From Pseudomonadales bacterium (GTDB lineage Bacteria; Pseudomonadota; Gammaproteobacteria; Pseudomonadales; Azotimanducaceae): a stretch of DNA of 64,000 nucleotides. This document shows, one piece after another, positions 9,777-18,288 of this stretch (its first letter is position 1; every line of letters begins with the position of its first letter). The notes below the pieces were generated by a model. It made no database searches, was not told where the DNA came from, and saw only the letters and a list, made by a program, of their open reading frames with translations. The stretch lies in the NCBI GenBank assembly GCA_016763855.1, contig JAESSY010000148.1, forward strand, positions 62,001 to 126,000, read 5' to 3'. The position numbers and the translations under genes are program-made.

Positions 9777-10424
9777 ATGACCTCAAACAGCCTTGATCAC
9801 ATCACAAAACCCAAAATATTCAATGCACTGGTGTTGATTCTCGCCTTTTCCAGCGGTTTCATCATTATGTCTGTCGAGCTACTAGGCGGCCGCATCCTCG
9901 CCCCCTATTTCGGTAGCAGCATTTATGTATGGGGAAGCATCATCACAATATTTATGGCGTCTCTGGCGATAGGTTATTTATTGGGGGGAAGACTTTCCTT
10001 AACAAATCCAAATTTGAAGCAATATGGCTTGTTCTATCTCGGCGCTGCCGTCACCCTGCTCCCCATCGTGTTTATGGGTGATCAAATGATGGATGCGGTT
10101 TTTCTAAGGATTGAAGACCCTCGATACGGTTCTCTCGTCGCCAGTGTCTTTTTGTTTACTCTGCCTTCGATCACCTTGGGTTTGATCGCCCCCTACTCTG
10201 TGCGCTTATTAGTTACTGATGCCAAGGAAAGTGGTGCCATCGCTGGGGGGCTCTTTTTTGTATCAACCATCGGCAGCGCACTAGGTACACTTGCAACTTC
10301 GTTCTATTTTATTTTATGGTTTGATATCAATGAAATATTAATCACGATGATCTGCTTCTTGGTTCTATCTTGCATTGCGGCGTTTCTAGGGGATTACTAT
10401 TTGGTATCAGAGGAGACAGATTAA
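9777..10424 (+). CDS. Membrane protein, N-terminal TM module of fused-type spermidine synthases
   Basis: FSSGFIIMSVELLGGRILAPYFGSSIYVWGSIITIFMASLAIGYLLGGRL. Confidence 0.8.
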   Translation: MTSNSLDHITKPKIFNALVLILAFSSGFIIMSVELLGGRILAPYFGSSIYVWGSIITIFMASLAIGYLLGGRLSLTNPNLKQYGLFYLGAAVTLLPIVFMGDQMMDAVFLRIEDPRYGSLVASVFLFTLPSITLGLIAPYSVRLLVTDAKESGAIAGGLFFVSTIGSALGTLATSFYFILWFDINEILITMICFLVLSCIAAFLGDYYLVSEETD

Positions 10425-10430
10425 TTGTTA

Positions 10431-11330
10431 ATGAGATCATTTATCTACCTATTGATTATCTGCTTATCAAGTGTTTTAAGCTCAGACTTCAGTTTTGGGA
10501 AAGACATTCACAAAGAAAAATCCCACTACCAAAATATAGTTGTCAGAGACAAGGGGGATGAGCGCTGTTTGCTCTTTTCCGTAAAACGCGAAGACAGAAA
10601 TCAAACCTGCATGGACTTAAAAAAGCCTGGAAGACTCGTTTTTTCATACACTCGAATGTCCTTAGGCGGCTTACTCTTGAATCAAAACCCAAAAAAGATT
10701 CTGATTATAGGTCTGGGTGGCGGATCCATTCCCAATACCCTCTCAACACTCTATCCAAACTCAATCATGGATATCGTGGAAATTGATAGTGCGGTTCTAC
10801 GTGTTGCCAAAACCTATTTTAATTTTTCAGAAACGGAGAACGTTCGAGTCTACATATCTGATGCCAGAGTTTTTGTAAAGCGCGCCGGTGTAAAGAAACA
10901 GCACTACGATTTAATTATTCTGGATGCCTTTACTGGGGAGTATATCCCTGAGCATTTAATGACCCTTGAGTTCTTGAGCGAAACAAAACGGCTTCTTACA
11001 AATAAAGGCGTGTTAGTGGCAAACACTTTTTCAACCAGCAGACTCTATGATCATGAATCTGCTACCTATCAAAAGGTTTTTGGAGATTTCCTTAATTTCA
11101 AAATGCCGAACACAGGGAATCGGGTCATTCTCGTGCGACCTGGAGACCCGATAGGTCAAGAGGAACTCCGAAACGCGGCGAAATCTTTAAGTGCTGCTTT
11201 GTTTGACTTTGGTGTTGATATAGATCGATTTCCGCTCTATATGAGCCGCCACAAGGATTGGCGACAAGATGCACGTCCCCTTAGTGATCAATTTAACCCT
11301 GCCAATTTACTGCAGAGTGAATCATACTAA
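10431..11330 (+). CDS. Spermidine synthase-like methyltransferase-fold protein
   Basis: ILIIGLGGGSIPNTL, VEIDSAVLRVAKTYF, YDLIILDAFTGEYIPEHL. ATG at 10431 preferred over TTG 10425. Confidence 0.82.
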   Translation: MRSFIYLLIICLSSVLSSDFSFGKDIHKEKSHYQNIVVRDKGDERCLLFSVKREDRNQTCMDLKKPGRLVFSYTRMSLGGLLLNQNPKKILIIGLGGGSIPNTLSTLYPNSIMDIVEIDSAVLRVAKTYFNFSETENVRVYISDARVFVKRAGVKKQHYDLIILDAFTGEYIPEHLMTLEFLSETKRLLTNKGVLVANTFSTSRLYDHESATYQKVFGDFLNFKMPNTGNRVILVRPGDPIGQEELRNAAKSLSAALFDFGVDIDRFPLYMSRHKDWRQDARPLSDQFNPANLLQSESY

Positions 11331-11334
11331 GGCC

Positions 11335-11895
11335 ATGCGTACCGAAATTAATCTTGTTTTAGATCAAGTTGAAGAGCTCTTTAAACCGAATGAAAGGCTT
11401 CATGATCAAAAGGATTTTGAAGAAACGATCGATACATTACAATTAGTACAGGATGCTTATGTTGAGATTATTCAACAAGCCCTAAAAGCATTGATGAATA
11501 ATAAAGCAACTCTGAGCCACGATCTTCTTCATGCAAAACGGAAAGAGCTTGTAACGACGCTTGAACGCATTGCGAATCTTATTGAAGCCATAGGGGGCAC
11601 CGACTCAGATACCGATCCTGTTAACGACCCTGTTAACGACCCTGTTAACGACCCTGTTAACGATAACGTTCTCCTCAAAATGATCATTGAGTATTTGTTC
11701 ACACGGGCGCGTCTGGTCGATGAGCTCAAAATGTTTCCTGAGTTTGGGTTGGATCTACTCGACAGAATGAGCTTTGATGAAAGTCTGGACGAGACAATTC
11801 ACTATATGGAAACTGTCATGACAGGAAAACAGAACCTCTATCAAAAGATACTGTCCCAATTTGAAAATACCCCCCAAGCGGCTAATCTACGCTAG
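11335..11895 (+). CDS. Hypothetical protein with an in-frame (PVND)4 tandem repeat
   Basis: Open frame MRTEINLVLDQVEELFKPNERLHDQKDF...; ATG at 11335 follows the upstream stop directly. Confidence 0.65.
   Translation: MRTEINLVLDQVEELFKPNERLHDQKDFEETIDTLQLVQDAYVEIIQQALKALMNNKATLSHDLLHAKRKELVTTLERIANLIEAIGGTDSDTDPVNDPVNDPVNDPVNDNVLLKMIIEYLFTRARLVDELKMFPEFGLDLLDRMSFDESLDETIHYMETVMTGKQNLYQKILSQFENTPQAANLR
11617..11664 (+). repeat. Four tandem 12-bp units cctgttaacgac (last unit ...gat)
   Basis: Direct reading; encodes PVND x4; each unit carries GTTAAC. Confidence 0.95.
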
Positions 11896-11933
11896 GGGGC
11901 TATATCGCTAGCGGGCTTATATCGCTAGAGGCC

Positions 11934-13466
11934 TCAAATTTTAGTGGTTTCCCAGTATCGATCTTTTAGCAATCGCTTATATAATTTTCCAGTTGGATGC
12001 CTCGGTAACTCTTTCTCAAAATCTACAGAACGTGGGCATTTTATGGCAGCGATATGCTGACGACAATACGCAATAATATCTTCTGCAAGTTCGGGGCTTG
12101 CATCTGCAAAATCCATCGGCTGAACAACCGCTTTGACTTCTTCGCCAAAGTCTTCGTTAGGGATACCAAAAACGGCAACGTCCATTACTTTAGGGTGACT
12201 GACAATAATATTCTCAGCTTCCTGAGGATATATGTTGACGCCACCTGAAATAATCATATAGCTCTTTCTGTCAGTCAAATACAGAAATCCATCTGCATCC
12301 AAATAGCCAACATCACCCAATGTGCTCCATCCCTCACTGGATCTAGACTCATTAGTTTTACCCGCATCATTGTAGTATTCGAATTGCCCTCCACCTTCGA
12401 AGTAGATTGTACCGATTTCACCTTGGGCGACTTCGACCCCCTCATCATTTACGATGTGCAAGACAGCTGTCAGGCACTGGCCTACCGAGCCCTTATGCGC
12501 TAACCATTGTTCAGAATTGATGGCAACAAATCCATTTCCTTCAGAACCGGCATAATATTCATTGATGATGGGGCCCCACCAATCAATCATCTCTTCTTTA
12601 ATCTTGATGGGGCAAGGCGCAGCGGCATGAATCGCACACTGTAGACTCGAAACCTTATATTTAAGTCGTGTCTCCTCATCTAATTTCAACATTCTGATGA
12701 ACATAGTGGGTACCCACTGGCTGTGAGTGACCTCATATTTTTCAATAGCTTGTAGCGCTGCTTCTGGTTCAAAATGGGACATAATAATGCAGGTTGCGCC
12801 ATCCATTAAAAATCCCATAGTGAAGGTCAAAGGTGCTGCATGATAAAGCGGCGCAGGGGACAAATAGATAGAATCTTCTGCAACACCGTAGAGCAGTGCC
12901 AACATGTTTGGACTGCCATCATCCGCACCATATACACCTTCTGGTAACGGTTTCAGTACGCCCTTTGGTCGTCCCGTCGTACCCGAGGAATACAACATCA
13001 TTGAGCCCGTACTTTCATCCTCAATCATATCTGTGGGCATCGCATCGACTGCATCTTCCCAGCTCTCGAATCCTTCGATACACCCATCGTTCATATACTG
13101 ATGTTCAATCAGCGGGGTCTTACCACGGAGTTTTTCTACCACTAAGGCTCGATCTTTGGAGGTGATAAAAACCCGTGCCTGACAGTCTTTAACGATGTAC
13201 TCAACTTCTGCTTCCAAAAGGCGATAGCTGATGGCGGTGTAATGCAATCCTGATCTTTGGGCTGCAAGACAAATTGGAATAAAGTTAAGATGATTCTCCA
13301 AAAGAATCGCGATATGGTCACCACGCTTCAATCCCAATTTTCTAAATAACTGCGCACCCTGATTAGATTTGTCATTAAGTTCTTGAAACGTCACTATCTG
13401 GCCGGTTTCCGCCATTATGTAGGCTGGCTTATTTGGACTCTTTTCTGCAATCACAGCTGGATGCAT
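11934..13466 (-). CDS. Acyl-CoA synthetase / AMP-dependent ligase
   Basis: MLYSSGTTGRPKGVLKPL, YYAGSEGNG, LTDRKSYMIISGGVNIYPQEAENII, RHPTGKLYKR. Start taken at MHPAVIAEKSPNKPAY. Confidence 0.9.
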   Translation of the reverse strand: MHPAVIAEKSPNKPAYIMAETGQIVTFQELNDKSNQGAQLFRKLGLKRGDHIAILLENHLNFIPICLAAQRSGLHYTAISYRLLEAEVEYIVKDCQARVFITSKDRALVVEKLRGKTPLIEHQYMNDGCIEGFESWEDAVDAMPTDMIEDESTGSMMLYSSGTTGRPKGVLKPLPEGVYGADDGSPNMLALLYGVAEDSIYLSPAPLYHAAPLTFTMGFLMDGATCIIMSHFEPEAALQAIEKYEVTHSQWVPTMFIRMLKLDEETRLKYKVSSLQCAIHAAAPCPIKIKEEMIDWWGPIINEYYAGSEGNGFVAINSEQWLAHKGSVGQCLTAVLHIVNDEGVEVAQGEIGTIYFEGGGQFEYYNDAGKTNESRSSEGWSTLGDVGYLDADGFLYLTDRKSYMIISGGVNIYPQEAENIIVSHPKVMDVAVFGIPNEDFGEEVKAVVQPMDFADASPELAEDIIAYCRQHIAAIKCPRSVDFEKELPRHPTGKLYKRLLKDRYWETTKI

Positions 13467-13816
13467 GATGAATATACCTCGCAATACCATTAAATGAGAT
13501 CACAATGCCTTCCACAGTCAATAATTTCAAGTCTTGAAGTCGAAAGGGGCAGGTGAACCTTATTGCAGTAGAAAATTACAACTAAGAAGGTGCGCTCAAG
13601 TTTTTCTCTTTGGCTGAATAAATATTTTTATCGCATAAATTGTTCCAATGAAAATCGAAGACCAACAAAATAACGCATATCAAGGGTAGCTTTAAGCCTG
13701 ATTATCTCGTGGTTTTCTTAAATTTAGGATTTAAAAACGATACAACACATTTAGATAAAACGAAGGCCATTAAGATATTTTCCATCAAATATCATTTATC
13801 TATCAATATTTTACAT

Positions 13817-13832
13817 CACCCACATATTGTGT
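13817..13832 (+). promoter_or_regulatory. Candidate NrdR box 1 (weaker)
   Basis: cacccacatattgtgt matches 11/16 of acaCwAtATaTwGtgt by eye; strong right half. Confidence 0.5.
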
Positions 13833-13848
13833 TTTTAGAGGCTATCAG

Positions 13849-13864
13849 GCACTATATATAGACA
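13849..13864 (+). promoter_or_regulatory. Candidate NrdR box 2
   Basis: gcaCTATATATAGaca: perfect CTATATATAG core, 12/16 by eye; offset 32 bp from box 1. Confidence 0.65.
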
Positions 13865-14033
13865 TTGCAACCCTAGCGAGCACTATCACTAAGTCCCTCA
13901 TTGGCTGTAGCTTAGCCTAATTCACCGAGGATTTACCAGATAGTTTACGTCACAGTTTTGGGCGCAAAAGCTTGATTTGTACTCAGCTTTGCTCACGATA
14001 AGGCAATGATAAGAATAATAATTTCTACGGTAA

Positions 14034-14069
14034 CCCTTGATGGGCAAATCAAGGGTGGCAAATCAAGGA
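14034..14069 (+). promoter_or_regulatory. Inverted/direct repeat overlapping the nrdJ translation start region
   Basis: cccttga (14034-14040) complements tcaaggg (14049-14055) and also tcaagga (14063-14069), which holds the likely SD aagga before ATG 14076; ggcaaatcaagg repeated at 14043-14054 and 14057-14068. Confidence 0.45.
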
Positions 14070-14075
14070 TTCTCA

Positions 14076-16232
14076 ATGAAATCAAACAAGCCAGCGCTCA
14101 AAACAATTAGCAAGAACCTCGCAGATATAGAATTTCAATCAACTTCTCTCGATATTTGGGACACAAAATATCGCCTTAAATCAAAACAGGGAGAAGCAAT
14201 TGATCACAACATCGATGACACTTACAAGCGAGTCGCTAAAGCATTATCAAGCGTCGAATCAAAAGATCAACAAGAAAAATGGAATGATAAGTTCCTATGG
14301 GCACTACGAAAAGGCGTGATACCAGCAGGTCGAATAACCTCAAATGCCGGAGCTCAAGCTCACAAGCCGGCCACCTCAACAATTAACTGTACTGTATCCG
14401 GCATCATTCAAGATTCTATGGAAGATATCCTCAATAAAAATGTCGAAGCTGGCTTGACCTTGAAAGCAGGCTGTGGAATTGGATACGAATTTTCAACATT
14501 AAGACCTAAGGGCGCTTATGTCTCTGGTGCCGGAGCTTATACCTCTGGTCCACTTTCCTTTATGGACATTTATGACAAGACTTGCTTTACGGTTTCATCA
14601 GCAGGTGGACGCCGAGGCGCACAAATGGCGACCTTTGAGATAGGCCATCCTGATGTCATGGAATTCATCCGAGCTAAACGGGAAAATGGTCGCCTACGTC
14701 AATTTAACCTTTCTCTTCTCATTACACAGGAGTTTATGGAAGCCGTTAAAAATGAAGATGATTGGCCATTGAGTTTCCCCATGACACAGGAAGAAGTTGA
14801 TGACGATAGCATCGACCTAAAAGACCCAACGCAAGTCATGTGGAGAGAGTTTCCTGTAAAAGATCGTTATGTTTCTAACGATAATGGTCTCGTCGCATGC
14901 AGAATCACAAAGACGATTAAGGCTAAACATCTTTGGGACATGATCATGACCTCCACCTATGATTTTGCTGAACCGGGTTTCATTCTTATCGATAAAGTGA
15001 ATGAAATGAACAACAACTGGTATTGCGAAGATATTAGAGCCACCAATCCCTGTGGTGAGCAACCACTGCCACCTTACGGTAGCTGTTTGTTAGGTTCTAT
15101 CAACCTATGTCGTTTTGTAAAAGACCCCTTTACAACTGATGCAAGTTTCGACTGGCAAGAATTTGAAGAAGTTACAGGCGTATTCTGCCGCATGTTGGAT
15201 AACGTCGTTGAAATCAACGGTTTACCCCTAGAACAACAACGGAAAGAAATATTACGCAAGCGTCGACATGGAATGGGCTATCTGGGGCTGGGTTCGAGCA
15301 TTACCATGTTGGGTCATTGTTATGGTGACAAAGAATCCATTGCCTTTACAGAAAAAGTCACAAGGGAATTAGCCATAGCAGGTTGGAAGGCAGGTGTTGA
15401 ACTCGCTAAAGAGAAGGGTCCTGCCCCTATCATGAATGAGGAATTCACCGTGACTGGCGAAATGTTGAGATTGCGCCCGGAAATGGCAGAAGACGGTATA
15501 AAAATTGGAGATGTACTGGCAGGAAAAGTACTGCATTCGCGTTATAGCCGATATATGCAAAAAGTGGCGGCCGTTAACCCTGAACTAATAAAAGAAATGG
15601 CTGAGATTGGTTGCCGATACACTCATCACAGCTCTATTGCACCTACCGGCACAATTTCTTTATCTCTTGCTAACAATGCCAGTAATGGTATTGAACCCAG
15701 TTTTGCCCATCACTACTCTCGAAACGTCATCAGGGAAGGAAAGAAAACAAAGGAAAAAGTGGATGTTTATTCTTTTGAGTTACTTGCCTATCGCGCGCTC
15801 ATCAATCCGATGGCGGCACCCTATAGTGAGGATCCACAAGCACAATTACCGGATTATTTCAAAACAGCCGATGATATCAGCCCTATCAACCATGTTGATA
15901 TTCAAGCCGCAGCTCAAATTTGGATAGACTCATCGATATCCAAAACAGCCAATGTTCCGACAGACTACCCCTTCGAAGAGTTTAAAGATATCTACCTTCA
16001 TGCATATAACCAGGGACTAAAAGGATGTACAACATTCCGTTTTAACCCAGCAGTATTTCAGGGTGTGCTTGTGAAAGATTCAGATCTAGAGAAAACGATG
16101 TATGAATTTAAGTTAGAAGACGGCTCAACTGTTCAGGTCAAAGGAAATGAAGAAATAGAATACGATGGTGAAATGCACAGTGCAGCTAATCTGTACGATG
16201 CACTTAAAGAGGGTTACTACGGCAAGTTCTAA
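14076..16232 (+). CDS. nrdJ: Adenosylcobalamin-dependent (class II) ribonucleotide reductase, NrdJa-type large subunit
   Basis: FMDIYDKTCFTVSSAGGRRGAQMATFEIGHPDVMEFIRAKRENGRLRQFNLSLLIT, NPCGEQPLPPYGSC. Track start 14037 is TTG; ATG 14076 has an upstream AAGGA. Confidence 0.92.
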   Translation: MKSNKPALKTISKNLADIEFQSTSLDIWDTKYRLKSKQGEAIDHNIDDTYKRVAKALSSVESKDQQEKWNDKFLWALRKGVIPAGRITSNAGAQAHKPATSTINCTVSGIIQDSMEDILNKNVEAGLTLKAGCGIGYEFSTLRPKGAYVSGAGAYTSGPLSFMDIYDKTCFTVSSAGGRRGAQMATFEIGHPDVMEFIRAKRENGRLRQFNLSLLITQEFMEAVKNEDDWPLSFPMTQEEVDDDSIDLKDPTQVMWREFPVKDRYVSNDNGLVACRITKTIKAKHLWDMIMTSTYDFAEPGFILIDKVNEMNNNWYCEDIRATNPCGEQPLPPYGSCLLGSINLCRFVKDPFTTDASFDWQEFEEVTGVFCRMLDNVVEINGLPLEQQRKEILRKRRHGMGYLGLGSSITMLGHCYGDKESIAFTEKVTRELAIAGWKAGVELAKEKGPAPIMNEEFTVTGEMLRLRPEMAEDGIKIGDVLAGKVLHSRYSRYMQKVAAVNPELIKEMAEIGCRYTHHSSIAPTGTISLSLANNASNGIEPSFAHHYSRNVIREGKKTKEKVDVYSFELLAYRALINPMAAPYSEDPQAQLPDYFKTADDISPINHVDIQAAAQIWIDSSISKTANVPTDYPFEEFKDIYLHAYNQGLKGCTTFRFNPAVFQGVLVKDSDLEKTMYEFKLEDGSTVQVKGNEEIEYDGEMHSAANLYDALKEGYYGKF

Positions 16233-16311
16233 GCGGTTGTCGCTAAGGGGCGATCTAATGTCAGTCCGAATAAGGTAAGTACAAACAGCTGAAAGAAATA
16301 TTGGAAATATC

Positions 16312-17010
16312 ATGGCAACTAAAATAAATAGTAAAATCGTTGGCTACAACATCGTTAAAAACGACGTAAATACCAAAGCACCTGTCAATAAGCAGGAATT
16401 CATGCATGAAGAAATTGAACGGCCCGAAGAACTTAGAGGTTACACCTACAAAATTAAAACACCTCTAAGTGAACATGCGCTGTATATCACTGTTAATAAT
16501 ATTGTATTAAATGGTGAAACAGAACATGAGCAGGAATACCCCTTTTAAATTTTTATTAACTCAAAGAACATGGAACATTTCCAATGGGTATTGGCATTGA
16601 CAAGAGTCATCAGTGCTGTTTTTCGCAAAGGTGGTGACGCGACTTTTATGGTCGAAGAATTAAAAGAAGTGTTTGATCCTCAGGGCGGTTATTTCAAAAA
16701 AGGGGGACGCTTTATGCCCTCTCTTGTCGCAGAAATTGGAGAAGTACTTGGAACTCACATGGAAAAATGTGGCCTGATCAAACAGGAAGAACTTAGCGAT
16801 GCGCATAAAGCCTTGATTGCAGAAAAAAGAACCGCATTAGAAGGAAACACAAAAACTAATAAAAACCTGACTACTGATGCTGCTAATACAGACGATGCAT
16901 CAGGCTATCCACCTGGCGCTCAACTCTGCAAAAAATGTAATACGCAAGCAAACGTGCTGATGGATGGTTGCATGACTTGTCTTGCTTGTGGCGAATCAAA
17001 ATGCGGTTAG
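16312..17010 (+). pseudogene. nrdJb: NrdJb-type RNR component (TSCPD domain plus Cys-rich tail) interrupted by in-frame TAA at 16546-16548; reads as ORFs 16312..16548 and 16570..17010
   Basis: Both ORFs are in the same frame. Read-through: ETEHEQEYPF*IFINSKNMEHFQWVLALTRVISAVFRKGGDATFMVEELKEVFDPQGGYFKKGG...CKKCNTQANVLMDGCMTCLACGESKCG, matching NrdJb 'PFEIFINSKNMEHFQW' with Glu replaced by stop. Could instead be a functional split gene. Confidence 0.82.
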
Positions 17011-17028
17011 TATTGAGGTCTTTCTGCC

Positions 17029-17868
17029 ATGCAAAACTATCTTGAGCAATTACAACAAATATTAGATTTTGGCATCCAGAGAACTGACAGAACCGGTGTA
17101 GGAACACTCTCAGTATTTGGATTAAATGCGCGTTATGACTTAAGAAAAGGCTTTCCCGCTGTAACAACGAAAAAGCTCGCGTGGAAATCCATGGTCTCAG
17201 AATTACTTTGGTTTATATCTGGTTCTGGTAATATCAAGGATCTCAAAGATATTTACAAATACAATAAACTCTGGGATTTAAACTATCAAGATTACTTAAC
17301 AAGGCTGGAGCTCGATACCAACGATGGCGATATGGGGCGAATATATGGTCAGCAATGGCGGCATTGGCGTACGACCGATGGGCAAGAAGTTGACCAACTT
17401 CAAGAAGCCATCGATCTAATAAAACACAATCCGAATTCTCGTCGAATTATAGTGAATGCTTGGAATCCCGGTGAGCTTGGGCTCAAAGACGTAGCACTAC
17501 CGCCCTGCCATGCGTTTTTTCAATTTTATGTTGCTGAAGGCAAACTTTCTATGCAAATGTATCAACGCTCTGCGGATATGTTCTTAGGGGTTCCGCTCAA
17601 TATTGCCAGCTATTCATTACTCCTGTTGGTGATTGCTAAAATTACAAAGCTCGAGGCCTGGGAATTTATTCACTCCATAGGTGACGCCCATATTTATATG
17701 GATGCCATTCCTCAATGCAAAGAACAATTAAGTCGTGAACCAAAATCATTGCCAAACGTACAAATAAAGGACAGAAATCAACACACAATCGACGACTTCT
17801 GCATGGATGATTTTGAATTAGTAGATTACCAATCCCATGAAGCCATCAAAGCAAAAATGGCAGTCTAA
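17029..17868 (+). CDS. thyA: Thymidylate synthase
   Basis: RTDRTGVGTLSVFG, GRIYGQQWRHW, NSRRIIVNAWNP, ALPPCHAFFQFYV, YQRSADMFLGVPLNIASYSLL, GDAHIY. Confidence 0.95.
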   Translation: MQNYLEQLQQILDFGIQRTDRTGVGTLSVFGLNARYDLRKGFPAVTTKKLAWKSMVSELLWFISGSGNIKDLKDIYKYNKLWDLNYQDYLTRLELDTNDGDMGRIYGQQWRHWRTTDGQEVDQLQEAIDLIKHNPNSRRIIVNAWNPGELGLKDVALPPCHAFFQFYVAEGKLSMQMYQRSADMFLGVPLNIASYSLLLLVIAKITKLEAWEFIHSIGDAHIYMDAIPQCKEQLSREPKSLPNVQIKDRNQHTIDDFCMDDFELVDYQSHEAIKAKMAV

Positions 17869-17880
17869 ACAAAGGACAAT

Positions 17881-18150
17881 ATGATATATCGATACAGAGT
17901 GTATGAAGAAAAATCCGCAAAGTACTGGTTAACACAGAACTCTAGAGATGCGGTAAAGGCTTTACTCGAAGGCTTTCCCCAACAACTTGCCTACGTGCTT
18001 AACGATGCGGAAGTGCACAATGAAATTATTGATCTCAATAGAAAAGAAGCCTATTTAAAAATTACAACGGATCTTGATGAGACCAAAGTGGATAACCTTG
18101 TCAGCAACAGCATGAGAATATCGGGATTACACGGTTCGCGGCTGATATAG
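17881..18150 (+). CDS. Hypothetical protein
   Basis: Open frame 13 bp after thyA, same strand. Confidence 0.6.
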   Translation: MIYRYRVYEEKSAKYWLTQNSRDAVKALLEGFPQQLAYVLNDAEVHNEIIDLNRKEAYLKITTDLDETKVDNLVSNSMRISGLHGSRLI

Positions 18151-18215
18151 CAGTTGGTTCCAGACATTTTGTCAAAATAGTTAGATCGAGCACTTACCCA
18201 AAAAATAATCCTTCC

Positions 18216-18242
18216 GTACTCTCTGTACTCTCTGTACTCTCC
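18216..18242 (+). repeat. Three tandem 9-bp units gtactctct / gtactctct / gtactctcc
   Basis: Direct reading, upstream of the ADH gene. Confidence 0.9.
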
Positions 18243-18288
18243 CTACTTTGCATACCTCGCCTACTACGTAATAGGACATGTACTCAAT

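Noticed and set aside
9777-11330. Frameshifted spermidine synthase
   Set aside because: Second ORF has its own start and N-terminal hydrophobic segment; looks like a natural split.
11617-11664. CRISPR-like repeat
   Set aside because: Units are contiguous 12-mers with no spacers and lie inside a reading frame.
13491-14036. Cobalamin riboswitch before the B12-dependent RNR
   Set aside because: No B12-box-like core recognised by eye; only NrdR-like boxes and a small hairpin. Rfam scan would decide.
16312-16570. Reading the nrdJb TAA as programmed recoding
   Set aside because: TAA is not a Sec or Pyl codon and no stimulatory structure is evident; mutation, reinitiation or sequence error is simpler.
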